Assembly: GCA_947627005.1 (NCBI GenBank)
Contig: CANQUJ010000019.1
Span: 1-36,325, forward strand
Direction of reading: 5' to 3'
DNA from: an uncultured Clostridia bacterium
GTDB lineage: Bacteria; Bacillota; Clostridia; Oscillospirales; Ruminococcaceae
DNA length: 36,325 nt
The translations under genes were made by a program, and so were the position numbers. Within the stretch, counting starts at the first letter, position 1. Every line of letters starts with the position of its first letter. Shown here in pieces: positions 22,976 to 29,808 of this stretch. The notes beneath the pieces are model-generated. The model saw nothing but the letters and a program-made list of their open reading frames with translations, was not told where the DNA came from and ran no database searches.

Positions 22976-24454
22976 ATGACAAACACAAATATCTATAAAA
23001 GCATCTCGGAGAGAACCGGAGGCGATATCTATATCGGCGTGGTCGGGCCGGTCAGAAGCGGAAAATCGACCTTTATAAGAAGATTTATGGAAGAGCTCGT
23101 GATTCCGAACATCGAGGGGCAGTATATGCGCGAACGCGCGGTCGACGAGCTGCCGCAGGCCTCCGCCGGAAAGACCATCATGACCACCGAGCCTAAGTTT
23201 ATCCCCGAAGAGGCGGTAGCGATAACCCTCGACGGCGCAGCGACGGTAAACATAAGAATGATCGACTGCGTGGGGTATATAATCCCCTCGGCGGTGGGGT
23301 ATATCGAAAACGACGCCCCGAGAATGGTGCGCACCCCTTGGTTTGAAGACGAAGTGCCCTTTAATATGGCCGCCGAAATCGGCACGAGAAAGGTCATAAC
23401 CGAGCACTCCACCGTCGGGATAGTGGTCACCACCGACGGCTCGGTATCCGGCCTCGAGCGGGACGAATACGAGGAATGTGAGCAAAGGGTGATATCCGAG
23501 CTTTCGGAGCTCGGCAAGCCGTTCGTCGTTTTGATGAACACCGTCGACGAAACCTCGGAGCAGACCGAGCGGCTTTGCGCCTCTCTCCGCGAAAAATACG
23601 GCGTCGCGGTCCTGCCGGTAAACTGCCTTACTATGACCCGCGACGACATCTCCAAGATAATAACCTCGCTTTTATACGCCTTCCCGGTCAAAGAGATCGG
23701 CGTAAGCATGCCCCGCTGGGTCAATTCGCTCTCAAAGGGCCACTGGCTTAAAGAGGAGATTTTCGGCGGAATCCGCACCTCTGCCGACAAAGTCAGGCGG
23801 CTTAGAGACATCAAGGAGCTTTGCTTAGAGATCGCCGAGTGCGAACACGTTTTAAGCTCCGAAGTCGCCGAGATCGATCTCGGCACCGGGGCCTGCAAGA
23901 TAAAGGTCGAGCTCGACGGCTCGCTGTTCTATAAGGTTTTAAGCGAGGAATCCGGCCTTGAAATTTCGGGCGACGACGAGCTTATGCCGACTATTTTAGA
24001 GCTTGTAAGGTTTAAGCGCAGGTTTGAAAAATTCTCGAGCGCTCTCGAACAGGTCGAAAAAATCGGCTACGGAATAGTTATGCCGGAGGAGGGCGAGCTT
24101 TCGCTCGACGAGCCGGAAATCATTCGCCAGGGCGGAAAATTCGGGGTAAGGCTTAAGGCCAACGCGCCGTCTATCCATCTCATCCGCGCGGATATTTCGG
24201 CCGAGGTAGAGCCGATAGTCGGTTCCGAAAAGCAGAGCGAAGAGCTTATAAGCTATCTTATGAACGACTTCGACCGCGACCCCGAGAAGATCTGGGACAC
24301 CAACATCTTCGGAAAATCCCTCTCCGAGCTCGTCAGCGAGGGGCTTCAGCAAAAGCTCGGCCGACTGCCCGAAGAGGCCCGCGAAAAGCTTCGCGAGGCG
24401 GTCGAGAGGATAATCAACGAGGGCTGCTCGGGGCTCATCTGCTTGCTGATATAG
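22976..24454 (+). CDS. spoIVA: Stage IV sporulation protein A, spore coat ATPase
   Basis: 492 residues, the usual length. N-terminus IYKSISERTGGDIYIGVVGP with Walker A GPVRSGKST (residues 24-32), then LPQASAGKTIMTTEPKFIPE, DCVGY, and a C-terminus rich in helices ending GCSGLICLLI, all typical of SpoIVA. ATG follows GGGAGGAAAAAT. SpoIVA polymerises on the outer forespore membrane using ATP and anchors the coat; SipL binds it. The downstream hairpin is shared with the converging gene. Clear evidence that the organism forms endospores. Confidence 0.97.
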   Translation: MTNTNIYKSISERTGGDIYIGVVGPVRSGKSTFIRRFMEELVIPNIEGQYMRERAVDELPQASAGKTIMTTEPKFIPEEAVAITLDGAATVNIRMIDCVGYIIPSAVGYIENDAPRMVRTPWFEDEVPFNMAAEIGTRKVITEHSTVGIVVTTDGSVSGLERDEYEECEQRVISELSELGKPFVVLMNTVDETSEQTERLCASLREKYGVAVLPVNCLTMTRDDISKIITSLLYAFPVKEIGVSMPRWVNSLSKGHWLKEEIFGGIRTSADKVRRLRDIKELCLEIAECEHVLSSEVAEIDLGTGACKIKVELDGSLFYKVLSEESGLEISGDDELMPTILELVRFKRRFEKFSSALEQVEKIGYGIVMPEEGELSLDEPEIIRQGGKFGVRLKANAPSIHLIRADISAEVEPIVGSEKQSEELISYLMNDFDRDPEKIWDTNIFGKSLSELVSEGLQQKLGRLPEEAREKLREAVERIINEGCSGLICLLI

Positions 24455-24472
24455 CGCAAAAAGGCATAAAAA

Positions 24473-24500
24473 TCCCGCTTCAAACGAAGCGGGAGATTTT
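24473..24500. terminator. Bidirectional terminator between spoIVA and the converging gene
   Basis: TCCCGCTTC (24473-24481), loop AAAC, GAAGCGGGA (24486-24494), with T runs on both sides when read on either strand. Confidence 0.88.
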
Positions 24501-25691
24501 TTAATACACGACTATCGTCTGCTCGTCGTAGCCCATCGAAACAAGCGTCGGTATAAGCGATTCGTCGCAGACGGCGGGGATTATCGTCTTTCCGCAGTCT
24601 TTAAGCTCTTCGGCGACGCTGCGGAAGACCACAGTCGCCTTGTCGCCCTCGCTAAGGCCGGAATATGAGACCTCGGTTCCGTCGCTTCGGGCAATCCTTT
24701 CGCCGACCGCCGCAGAGTCGTATTTAACGTATATCGCGCCGCAGTTTAAGGTCTGCGGGTCTTTAAGTATCTCGGCGCTGCCGGCGATAATATCCCGCGC
24801 GTCGACTTCGACCGCGTATAGCTTTGCAGCGCCGAGCGCGCTTTGAAGAGCGTTCGAGAAGCCTATAAGCCCGTTGTATCTTTCCGCGCTTTTAACCGAA
24901 GCGCCGACGTAGTTGAGGTCGGAATTTCTGAACGGCGGGAATTCGAGCTCGCCCGAGATTATCCCCGCAAAGCCGGCGTCCGAGATCTCTGTGACGAATC
25001 CTGCGACGTATTCTCTCGCGGACTGCGAAAAAGCCGAGATCCAAGGCTTTCCGCCGTTGGCGAGAGAGTCGTCGAGCCATGTGCTCGTCGAATTTTCAAA
25101 GAGATAGCAAACGCTCTTGTCCCAGCTTGCGATGTGGTCGGTAAGCGCCGAAATCCTCGCATAGGGGACGAGCCCCGCAGAAGATATCTTTTCGGCGACT
25201 GCCTTAAGGTCGGCTATCCCGCTCTCGGCGACAGCCGAATAGCTTAGCGCGAGGGGGTTCGCGGTGTTATAAAGAACCCTTCCGCCGTCCGCCAAAAGCT
25301 CTATCGCAAGGCCGTAGAAGCCGTTTTCTGCGGCATATTCTATCCGCTCGTCGATATATCCGTCGTATCCGCCCCCCGCCGGCATCGAAACAAAGAGTAT
25401 CCGCTTAGTCGGCTCCGGCTCGGGCTCGGGCTCGGTCTCGGTCTCGGTCGTTTCGGCGGTAGTGGGCTCGGTCGGCTCGGTCTGCGGCGGCAAAACCGGG
25501 TCGGTCTGTGTCTCGACGTTAGAAGGTTCCCGCCCCTTTGCGAATTCGACGATCGGCTTGCCCACGCTGTATCCCAAAAAAGCGAGCCCCAAAAGCAGAA
25601 GAATTATAAGAATCACGTTCAGCGCGGTCTTCGCGGGGGAACGCTTTTTCTTGAACATCGGCCTGCTTTTTTTGATTTTTCTCTTTTTCAT
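24501..25691 (-). CDS. Membrane-anchored extracellular protein, DUF4015-like putative glycoside hydrolase
   Basis: 396 residues from ATG 25691 (AGGAAGTGG upstream). A basic N-terminus, one membrane helix (ALNVILIILLLLGLAFLGYS), then a Thr/Glu/Pro linker with repeated ET/EP (residues ~75-110, coded by a repetitive stretch at 25417-25510). The C-terminal ~290 residues look like a TIM barrel: repeated strands such as GFYGLAIELL, GLVPYARISAL, GFAGIISGELEF and KTIIPAVCDES. This resembles the DUF4015 putative glycoside hydrolases, but I see no certain catalytic pair. It precedes the Rnf-like genes in position but is the most downstream gene on their strand. Confidence 0.65.
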   Translation of the reverse strand: MKKRKIKKSRPMFKKKRSPAKTALNVILIILLLLGLAFLGYSVGKPIVEFAKGREPSNVETQTDPVLPPQTEPTEPTTAETTETETEPEPEPEPTKRILFVSMPAGGGYDGYIDERIEYAAENGFYGLAIELLADGGRVLYNTANPLALSYSAVAESGIADLKAVAEKISSAGLVPYARISALTDHIASWDKSVCYLFENSTSTWLDDSLANGGKPWISAFSQSAREYVAGFVTEISDAGFAGIISGELEFPPFRNSDLNYVGASVKSAERYNGLIGFSNALQSALGAAKLYAVEVDARDIIAGSAEILKDPQTLNCGAIYVKYDSAAVGERIARSDGTEVSYSGLSEGDKATVVFRSVAEELKDCGKTIIPAVCDESLIPTLVSMGYDEQTIVVY

Positions 25692-25713
25692 ACAGAACCA
25701 CTTCCTTATATAT

Positions 25714-26277
25714 TCACACTTTAAAAGCGTAAATGATCATCGCGATGACCCCGATATACAGTATCGAGGCCGGAAAGCCCCTAAACGAAGCCGGAACGTC
25801 TTCGCTCGAGAGCTTTTTATAGTTTATCGAAAGAAGATACGCCGCGAGCATAAACCCGACCCCGACGCAGGCGGCATAGATAAGCCGCTCGGATAGGGGA
25901 GCGCCGCTTAGGCCGTTGTTGAACAAACAGCCCAGAACCGCGCAGTTAAACGCCGAAAGGTGGACGTATTTTTTCAATGAAGCGAACCTTTTTCGCGCTA
26001 TAAACCACAAAACCAAAAGTGTTACGATATAGACCCCGCCGAGGCACAAAACGTATACCCCCGCGAGGAAAAGCCGCGAAGAATCGGTCTTTAAAAGGCC
26101 CTCGGCGAAATATGCGAGCAGGCTTGAAAGAACCGAAAATTCGGTTATAAACGCCCCGAACGAGAGAAGCCTTTTGGGCGATTTGGCACATTCTATAAGG
26201 GTAGAGGTCCCGATGGCGGTGGTAAATATGACGTTTTCGAGCGTTACCGACGCGAGCGCCGAAAGAAGAATATTCAA
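25714..26277 (-). CDS. RnfA/NqrE-like membrane subunit, one cluster cysteine missing
   Basis: 187 residues from TTG 26277, six predicted membrane segments. Family landmarks: LENVIFTTAIG (RnfA 'NNFVL..FLG'), FNCAVLG (RnfA 'TNCAVLG'), and SEDVPASFRGFPA near the C-terminus. In RnfA/NqrE two Cys help hold a [2Fe-2S] cluster inside the membrane. Here the first is Ser 25 (GTS for GLC) and the second, Cys 112, is kept. Follows RnfE- and RnfD-like genes in the order D-E-A, without C, G or B. RnfA/RsxA proteins belong to ion-pumping ferredoxin:NAD oxidoreductases; whether this one carries electrons is doubtful. Confidence 0.8.
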   Translation of the reverse strand: MNILLSALASVTLENVIFTTAIGTSTLIECAKSPKRLLSFGAFITEFSVLSSLLAYFAEGLLKTDSSRLFLAGVYVLCLGGVYIVTLLVLWFIARKRFASLKKYVHLSAFNCAVLGCLFNNGLSGAPLSERLIYAACVGVGFMLAAYLLSINYKKLSSEDVPASFRGFPASILYIGVIAMIIYAFKV

Positions 26278-26344
26278 AAACGCGCTTATCTTAAAGACCC
26301 CCTTTTTTAGATTATAACAGCTTAGGCGGAAAAATTTCGGCGAA

Positions 26345-26968
26345 TTATGCGGCCTTTTGAGGCGAGCCGAAAATAAGTCCCAATATCCAGCGGAAAAGCG
26401 CGCTTGTTACGGCAAGAAGAATAAACCCGCCGTAGACCGTAGACAGCGCGGGAATCGAAAACGGAAGGATTTTTATCCCGAGGACGGTGCCGCTGCTCAA
26501 AATTCCCCGCAGCCCGCCGAACATAAGCAGCGCGATGTCGTATCCGACGACGTAGAACCCCGCGAGCTTAAGCATATATGGCCGCGAAAGGCGATAGAAC
26601 TTGGTTTCGGTTCTAAGGGTTATCATCGAGTTTGTGACCAAAAGCGGGGCGTATATCCCGACGGCGGCGTACATCTCTCCCAAAACTTCGCCTTTGGTGA
26701 AGAAGAGGTGAACCGGTACATACACCAGCGAGGCCGCGAGGGTATATAATATAATACGAACGGTATAGACGATTTTTCGCGGAACAAAGCTGCAAAGCGC
26801 GACTGTGACGTAGGTCACGACGGTGAAAACCGCGGCGATGACGGCGCTCGAATAAAAGTCGGTGCATGCGGCGACCGCCGGGGCGAGTATCGCGCCGCTT
26901 GCAAAAAGCGGGTTTCGGGTTAAAATCCCTTCGCGCTCGGCGTCGCGGCTGAAGTTTTTCTCATTCAT
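26345..26968 (-). CDS. RnfE/NqrD-like membrane subunit, both cluster cysteines missing
   Basis: 207 residues, ATG 26968, overlapping the RnfD-like stop by 8 nt. Aligning by eye with RsxE, RNPLFASGAILAPAVA corresponds to 'ALVQLLGLCPLLAV', placing Ala 29 at the first cluster Cys. GIYAPLLVTNSMITLRTE corresponds to 'GIFIPLIVTNCIVVGRAE', placing Ser 114 at the second. Membrane topology of six helices and the FGGLRGILSSGTVLG segment ('LGSLREIIGNGTLF') support the family. With no Cys at these sites it cannot bind the cluster in the known way. Function therefore uncertain; see the RnfD- and RnfA-like neighbours. Confidence 0.8.
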   Translation of the reverse strand: MNEKNFSRDAEREGILTRNPLFASGAILAPAVAACTDFYSSAVIAAVFTVVTYVTVALCSFVPRKIVYTVRIILYTLAASLVYVPVHLFFTKGEVLGEMYAAVGIYAPLLVTNSMITLRTETKFYRLSRPYMLKLAGFYVVGYDIALLMFGGLRGILSSGTVLGIKILPFSIPALSTVYGGFILLAVTSALFRWILGLIFGSPQKAA

Positions 26969-28157
26969 TTTCGCCGCTCCCTTCTTTATCGCCGCTCAGC
27001 TCTTCTTCCGGCTTTTCTTCGGACTCTTCGGGCTTCTCTTCCTGCTTTTCTTCCGGCTTTTCAGCGGACGACTTCGCTTCTCTGCGCTTTTTGCCGGCTT
27101 CGACTATCCTGTCGCTGATATATTCGCAGAGCGAATCAAACGCTTTCGCGATGAATTTCGCCGCAGATTTTACGAAAATTTTAATGTTCTTCCAAGCGAA
27201 CCTCGCGAAAATTTTCGTGTACTTCCAAATAAACTTGATAAGCCGCTCGAGGGCGGAGGTCAGCCGGTCGAACTCGTCGCGGAATATGCACAAAAGCGGC
27301 AGCGCGAAAACCGCGCCGTTTTCGATAGAGGTATACCGCCTTATAAGATATGCCGCCGCCGCGAACAGAACGCCGTAGAGTATCTGCGAAAAAATCCTCT
27401 TCGGAACATAGCGCGGGTCGCAGGCCATAAACACGAACACGAACATAAACGACCCCGCCGCAAGAGAATCGAAGACCGCGTGAAGTCCGGCCTCTCCGAA
27501 CGGAAAGAGAACGTTTATAAAGACGTTTGAGGCGAACCCCGCAAAGAACACCGCCGGGCGGATATCCCCGAAGAAATAAAGCGCGAGGGCGCAGATCAAA
27601 ATTATCAGCGCGTTAGAGGTCCCCATCGGGCCGGCAAGCTTTCCCCAGATGATGTCGAGATAGCTTATCGCAGAAGTCGCACCGTTGTCGAGAAAATAAG
27701 TGTAGGAATGAGTCAGCCCTTCGCCGACTATGTTAGACATCGGAACGCTTCCGAACGGAACCGGCTGCGGGTATCTCATGATATAAGACGGAAAACAGAG
27801 GCAGGTGAAGATATAGGCCACGCAGACCGGGCAGAAGATTAGGTTTTTGTTGCCGCCGAAGGCGTGTTTGCAGACCGAAGCCATAAACGCCGCAGAAAAG
27901 GCCACGACGGTATAGGGCGCCGAGGCGGGCATCAAAAGGGCGAGCAAAAGCCCCGACATAAGCGGCGAAAGATCGCCCCAGTCGAATTTCTTTTTCATCG
28001 AGGCGCAGCTCAAGTAGTCGGCTATAACGCTTGAAACCGAGGCGACCGCCGCCACCGCGACCGCCCTTAGGCCGTAGTAGTAGAACGCCATGAAAACTAT
28101 CGTGAACAAAAGAGCGGAGGTCTTTCCGAACCGCAGCTTTTCCGTTTTTTCGTTCAA
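26961..28157 (-). CDS. RnfD/NqrB-like membrane subunit with a charged C-terminal extension
   Basis: Start uncertain: TTG 28157 used here; SD AAGGACGG (28188-28181) is better placed for ATT 28178 or an ACG at 28172, and a TTG at 28235 has no ribosome site. Family signs: DLSPLMSGLLLALLMPASAP, FGGNKNLIFCPVCVA (RnfD 'FGG...NIFNPALVG'), and DNGATSAIS containing the (S)GAT-type flavinylation Thr (Thr 161), then GKLAGPMGTSNALIILI. The last ~110 residues form amphipathic then Lys/Glu-rich sequence (KPEEKQEEKPEESEEKPEEE) not found in ordinary RnfD. Head of a D-E-A operon. The divergent MecA-like gene starts about 55 bp away. Confidence 0.78.
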   Translation of the reverse strand: MNEKTEKLRFGKTSALLFTIVFMAFYYYGLRAVAVAAVASVSSVIADYLSCASMKKKFDWGDLSPLMSGLLLALLMPASAPYTVVAFSAAFMASVCKHAFGGNKNLIFCPVCVAYIFTCLCFPSYIMRYPQPVPFGSVPMSNIVGEGLTHSYTYFLDNGATSAISYLDIIWGKLAGPMGTSNALIILICALALYFFGDIRPAVFFAGFASNVFINVLFPFGEAGLHAVFDSLAAGSFMFVFVFMACDPRYVPKRIFSQILYGVLFAAAAYLIRRYTSIENGAVFALPLLCIFRDEFDRLTSALERLIKFIWKYTKIFARFAWKNIKIFVKSAAKFIAKAFDSLCEYISDRIVEAGKKRREAKSSAEKPEEKQEEKPEESEEKPEEELSGDKEGSGENE

Positions 28158-28212
28158 AACCGTTGAATCCGTATAAATTACCGTCCTTAATTTTTGATTG
28201 AAAAGGGGAAGA

Positions 28213-28560
28213 ATGGTGAGTGAAGCGAAGCGCAAAAGGCTTTCGGCCCGGCCGAAGAAAACGCCGGTGGTCTGTCTTAATAAAGAGAAGTCGTCGGCCC
28301 TTAATCTCGCCTCGCGGCTTAACGCCGAAGGGCTTTCGGGTGGAAGTCTTTATCTTGCGGGAGGGCTCTGCCTCGGCCTAATAGTTGAAACCGCCGAGCT
28401 TAAAAGACTTTTGCCGACGATCTGCGAACACAGCGACGCCGTCTGCCTTGGGAGCGACTACCCCGAAATTTTTTCGGAACATGGGCGGGTCTTGATCCGC
28501 CGAGGGGCGCTTGAAAAGCTATCTTCTAAGCGATTCTACCGCCGAGGGCATATCTTCTGA
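28213..28560 (+). CDS. MecA C-terminal-domain-like adaptor, N-terminal domain absent
   Basis: 115 residues from ATG 28213 (AAGGGGAAG upstream; TTG 28198 less likely). A basic start (SEAKRKRLSARPKK) is followed by SSALNLASRLNAEGLSGGSL, LYLAGGLCLGLIVE and SEHGRVLIRRGALEKLSS. This pattern recalls the C-terminal half of MecA ('..ALAKRL...G...SLYKY.G.YYL..', 'EHGK.I...NALE.L'), the part that binds ClpC. The N-terminal substrate-binding domain is missing, so it could be a free ClpC modulator. Assignment is by eye and moderate. Its 3' end overlaps the converging rpe gene by 42 bp. Confidence 0.5.
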   Translation: MVSEAKRKRLSARPKKTPVVCLNKEKSSALNLASRLNAEGLSGGSLYLAGGLCLGLIVETAELKRLLPTICEHSDAVCLGSDYPEIFSEHGRVLIRRGALEKLSSKRFYRRGHIF

Positions 28561-29166
28561 GCGGAACAGATACGACCCCGAGACCAAAACATTCGCCCCG
28601 GCGGCCCTGACTTTCGGCGCGGTGTTCGCGCCTATCCCGCCGTCGACTTCGATGTCCAACCTAAGCCCGCGCCTTTCGGCCTCCGCCCTTAGCGCAGAAA
28701 TCTTTTCAAGCGTTTCGGGGATGAACCCCTGCCCGCCGAACCCGGGCTCTACCGTCATAATAAGAACCATATCCAGCTTTTCGAGATAGGGGAAAACCGC
28801 CTCGACAGGGGTCTTCGGCTTGATTGAGATCCCGGCGGTTATCCCGAGGGAATGTATTTTGTCTATAACCTCGTTCGGGTCGCAGTCGGCCTCCTCGTGA
28901 AAGGTGATGTGGTCCGCTCCGGCCTCTTTAAAAGGCAAGATAAACTTCATCGGGTCGGTTATCATAAGGTGAACGTCGAACAAAAGGCCGCAGTATTTGC
29001 GAATCGACTTTAAAACCGGAACGCCGTAGCTTAAATTCGGGACGAAATGCCCGTCCATAACGTCGAAGTGTATCATATCGCAGCCCGAACTCTCGGCCCG
29101 CTTAAGCTCGCGCTCAAGGCTGCCGAAGTCTGCGCTCAATATAGAAGCTGAAATTTTAGTCTTCAT
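28519..29166 (-). CDS. rpe: Ribulose-phosphate 3-epimerase
   Basis: 215 residues; ATG 29166 with AAGAGG upstream. Typical motifs: ISASILSADFGSLERELKRA, IHFDVMDGHFVPNLSYG, FDVHLMITDP, HITFHEE, VEPGFGGQGFIPETLEKI and VDGGI. The metal-binding His and Asp residues lie in the HFDVMD and DVHLM segments. Converts ribulose 5-phosphate to xylulose 5-phosphate in the pentose phosphate pathway. Driven by a consensus promoter (29246-29218). Its last 42 bp overlap the converging MecA-like gene, so antisense interference is possible. Confidence 0.96.
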   Translation of the reverse strand: MKTKISASILSADFGSLERELKRAESSGCDMIHFDVMDGHFVPNLSYGVPVLKSIRKYCGLLFDVHLMITDPMKFILPFKEAGADHITFHEEADCDPNEVIDKIHSLGITAGISIKPKTPVEAVFPYLEKLDMVLIMTVEPGFGGQGFIPETLEKISALRAEAERRGLRLDIEVDGGIGANTAPKVRAAGANVLVSGSYLFRSEDMPSAVESLRR

Positions 29167-29217
29167 AAATGCCTCTTGATCGGTAAAAATTATAAAAGTA
29201 CAGAAAAATACAAAATA

Positions 29218-29246
29218 ATTATACTATATTTCCCCAGCGTTGTCAA
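29218..29246 (-). promoter_or_regulatory. Consensus sigma-A promoter of rpe
   Basis: Minus strand TTGACA (29246-29241), exactly 17 nt, TATAAT (29223-29218); 52 nt from the ATG. Confidence 0.88.
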
Positions 29247-29262
29247 TCCAAAAAATAAGTCT

Positions 29263-29331
29263 GAAGACTTCATTTCGCTATCTTCTGCCTTCTGACAATC
29301 CGACCTCTGACTTCTGTATTCTGCCTTCCGG
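29263..29331. repeat. Heptad-periodic intergenic repeat
   Basis: Read on the minus strand, seven-base units follow each other: CGGAAGG, CAGAATA, CAGAAGT, CAGAGGT, CGGATTG and so on. Same style as 13662-13727 and 31788-31836. Confidence 0.5.
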
Positions 29332-29347
29332 GGCGCATCAAATCAAG

Positions 29348-29476
29348 CGCCGCCGAACCGGAATCGGCGCGGCGGCGGTATATAAACGGCTCTTCCGTGC
29401 GGCTCTCCGCCGGCGCCGATATTTTATACTATGCCGCTCCGCCGCCCTTCGCGACTGAAAGGGCGCAGCGCCCTTT
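29348..29476. repeat. GC-rich palindromes upstream of the nested stem-loop element
   Basis: CGCCGCC (29348-29354) pairs with GGCGGCG (29371-29377), and AAAGGGCGC-A-GCGCCCTTT (29458-29476) is a perfect 19-nt palindrome related to that at 18159-18179. No gene supported; antisense ORFs here are Arg-rich and look spurious. Confidence 0.55.
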
Positions 29477-29668
29477 GCCCCTCTTCCGCAAGAAAACAAA
29501 CCCGCATAATCTAACTCAAAGCCGCCAACTTCTGTGTTGGCGGCTCTTGCATTACATACAGTAGTGCGTGCGAGCCGCCGTCTTGAATTTGGCGGCTCTG
29601 CGCGATTATGCGGCGCTTTGCGGTGCCCGCAGTGCACCTTTGTTTTCTTACGTCAGAGGGGCTTTTTC
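29477..29668 (+). ncRNA. Nested multi-stem element, candidate structured RNA or mobile palindromic element
   Basis: Five perfect stems nest without conflict. P0 GCCCCTCT (29477-29484) with AGAGGGGC (29655-29662), directly followed by five T. P1 AAGAAAACAAA (29490-29500) with TTTGTTTTCTT (29639-29649). P2 CCGCATAATC (29502-29511) with GATTATGCGG (29604-29613). Inside P2, hairpin P3 AGCCGCCAAC/GTTGGCGGCT (29520-29545, 6-nt loop) and hairpin P4 GAGCCGCC/GGCGGCTC (29572-29598). P3 and P4 share AGCCGCC, so they can also pair with each other. The layout is a closed multi-branched fold. It ends about 60 bp before the ParE-like gene's -35 box. Strand is set by the T run after P0; no promoter was found. 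An inert palindromic repeat is the alternative. Confidence 0.45.
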
Positions 29669-29729
29669 GCGGCGATTTTTTAATATTCCGCCGCAGATTC
29701 TTTAATCGCCCGGCGGCAAGCGAAACCCC

Positions 29730-29758
29730 TTGATTTTGTTGAAAAGATGTGGTATAAT
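29730..29758 (+). promoter_or_regulatory. Sigma-A promoter of the ParE/ParC-like operon
   Basis: TTGATT (29730-29735), 17 nt, TATAAT (29753-29758), 51 nt before ATG 29809. Confidence 0.8.
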
Positions 29759-29808
29759 ATCTATATATTGCGTTGCGGGGGCTCCCGCCGCTTGAAAGGA
29801 CGAAAGAA

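Noticed and set aside
22826-23898. Long antisense frames over sipL-spoIVA
   Set aside because: Expected shadows of GC-rich coding sequence; the forward genes have family motifs and ribosome sites.
26862-27530. 222-codon forward frame opposite the RnfD/E-like genes
   Set aside because: Antisense shadow; Arg- and Phe-rich with no motif, while the minus-strand genes have conserved features.
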